DNA from: Curvibacter sp.
GTDB taxonomy: Bacteria; Pseudomonadota; Gammaproteobacteria; Burkholderiales; Burkholderiaceae_C
DNA: 27,201 nucleotides
Assembly (NCBI GenBank): GCA_003500955.1
Contig: DNQP01000229.1
Span: 1 to 27,201, forward strand
Reading direction: 5' to 3'
In this document: piece after piece, positions 26,080 to 27,201 of the stretch
How the letters are laid out: each line of letters opens with the position of its first letter
Numbering within the stretch: position 1 is the stretch's first letter
Translations under genes and position numbers: made by a program
Notes under the pieces: generated by a model
Told to the model about the DNA's origin: nothing
Database searches by the model: none
Seen by the model: only the letters and a program-made list of their open reading frames with translations

Positions 26080-27201
26080 ATGAGCACCCAGCTGTTTGCC
26101 CTCATGCGCCAGTTCACGGTCCGTTTCCGCATGATCGGTGCCATCGCGGTCGTGATGGTCCTGCTGACCCTGGTGGGCGGCGCGGGCATGTTCGGCATGT
26201 TCCGTATCCACCAGCTCAGCGCCGAGGTCATCGACGAATCCATGGCCGTGGTCGACAAGGTGGCCAGCCTGCGCTTCGAGATGGCCCAGGTGCGGCGCTA
26301 CGAGAAGGAAATGATCATCCAGTACGAGAAGCCGGAGCTGATCCGCCAGATCCGCACCCGCTGGGATGCCGACATGCAGAAGATCGAGCAGGAGGCGGCC
26401 GATCTGGCACGGGTGATCCCTGAGGAGCGGCGTCCGCAGCTGCAGAAGGCGCTCGACTTTCTCAAGAGCTACCGGACCATGTTCACCGGCATCACGCGCC
26501 AGCTTGAGGACAGCGCCTACGAGACGGCGACCATCGCCAACCGCATGAGTGCCCGCGCCGTGGCCGAGTTCGAGGAAGCCGACAAGCTGCTGACCCAGAT
26601 CGACGAGGGTGTGCGTGCCGAGGCCCAGGTCTCCAACGCCAGCCGCAACGCCATGCTGGACCGCATGCTCTTCATCTTCGCCGCTCTGGTGGTGCTGGCC
26701 CTGGCCATCGTGGTGCCGCTGACCCTGCTGAACATGCAGGCCATCTGCCGCCCGCTGGAGCAGGCGCGTCAGCTCGCCCAGGCCATCGCCAGTGGCGACC
26801 TTTCGCAGCGCCTGCAGGTCGACGGCCGCGACGAGGTGGCCGACCTGCAGCGCGCGCTGGAACAGATGCGCGACAATCTCTCGGGCATCGTCGGCCAGCT
26901 GCGCGAGGCCGGCGAGAGCATCTCCACGGCCAGCCGCGAGATCGCCACCGGCAACCAGGACCTCTCCAGCCGGACCGAGCAAACGGCCGGTAACGTGCAG
27001 CACACCGTCAGCGCCATCGGTGCGCTCAGCGGCAACGTGCAGCAGACCGCCGCCTCGGCGCAGACCGCCAACCAGCTCGTGGCTACGGCCTCGCAGGCCG
27101 CCCAGCGCGGCGGCTCGGTGGTGACGCAGGCCGTGCAGAGCATGCACAGCATCTCGGCCTCCAGCCGCAAGATCAACGACATCATCGGCGTGATCGACGG
27201 C
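26080..27201 (+). CDS. Methyl-accepting chemotaxis protein (3' end beyond the window)
   Basis: A transmembrane chemoreceptor of which 374 residues are inside the window. After a short cytoplasmic start there is a first membrane segment (about 18-40) and a helical periplasmic sensor of roughly 165 residues resembling four-helix-bundle ligand domains. A second segment (about 205-226), a HAMP domain (about 227-280: PLEQARQLAQAIASGDLSQRLQ) and the start of the coiled-coil signalling domain follow (ISTASREIATGNQDLSSRTEQTA). The conserved hairpin tip lies beyond the right edge. The ligand cannot be predicted. ATG at 26080 has AGGAGG upstream. Confidence 0.94.
   Translation, partial: MSTQLFALMRQFTVRFRMIGAIAVVMVLLTLVGGAGMFGMFRIHQLSAEVIDESMAVVDKVASLRFEMAQVRRYEKEMIIQYEKPELIRQIRTRWDADMQKIEQEAADLARVIPEERRPQLQKALDFLKSYRTMFTGITRQLEDSAYETATIANRMSARAVAEFEEADKLLTQIDEGVRAEAQVSNASRNAMLDRMLFIFAALVVLALAIVVPLTLLNMQAICRPLEQARQLAQAIASGDLSQRLQVDGRDEVADLQRALEQMRDNLSGIVGQLREAGESISTASREIATGNQDLSSRTEQTAGNVQHTVSAIGALSGNVQQTAASAQTANQLVATASQAAQRGGSVVTQAVQSMHSISASSRKINDIIGVIDG

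Overview
This is a core chromosomal segment around the replication origin of a high-GC betaproteobacterium. Gene content and order (rpmH-rnpA-yidD-yidC-mnmE on one side, dnaA-dnaN-gyrB on the other, a kdsD-kdsC-lptC cluster nearby, DUF2788, DUF2189 and NnrU-type proteins) point to Burkholderiales, most likely Comamonadaceae. That placement rests on family knowledge and order, not on a database search. I see no insertion sequence, prophage, CRISPR array, tRNA or rRNA.

Layout. Positions 1-2921 (minus strand): kdsD, kdsC, lptC and an SDR oxidoreductase cut by the left edge, a tightly packed chain for Kdo synthesis and lipopolysaccharide export. Positions 2966-5534 (plus): a KefB/C-type cation/proton antiporter, then apt. 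Positions 5557-7857 (minus): a protein I do not recognise, and mnmE. Positions 7925-10515 (minus): rpmH, rnpA, yidD and yidC, with stop/start overlaps at rnpA-yidD and yidD-yidC, ending in a perfect 11-bp hairpin. Positions 10516-10829: the divergent rpmH/dnaA control region, with a promoter on each strand and DnaA boxes. Positions 10830-16284 (plus): dnaA, dnaN, gyrB. The dnaA-dnaN gap holds a perfect DnaA box, a weaker box, a GC-rich step and four CTA triplets in front of AT-rich DNA, which is the arrangement expected of an origin unwinding site.

Positions 16371-19181 (plus): a secreted chalcone-isomerase-like protein, a GGDEF diguanylate cyclase and an NnrU-like membrane protein. Positions 19185-22654 (minus): DUF2788, DUF2189, a Spy/CpxP-like periplasmic protein, a pirin and a second (PAS-GGDEF) diguanylate cyclase. 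Positions 22714-25968: a copper module, with copZ-cueR-DUF2892 on minus and copA on plus, diverging from a 154-bp region with two near-identical CueR operators. Position 26080 to the right edge: a methyl-accepting chemotaxis protein, cut by the window.

I found no wholly new system. The observations most worth checking are regulatory: the DnaA-trio-like unwinding element, the DnaA box on the dnaA -35 element, paired CueR promoters whose predicted +1 falls on the copA start codon, a hairpin filling the whole gap in front of a TTG-started diguanylate cyclase, and a hairpin holding the rnpA translation start. Most genes flanking the origin run away from it, i.e. co-directional with replication. 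The exceptions are kef-apt on the left and the 19185-23597 block on the right.
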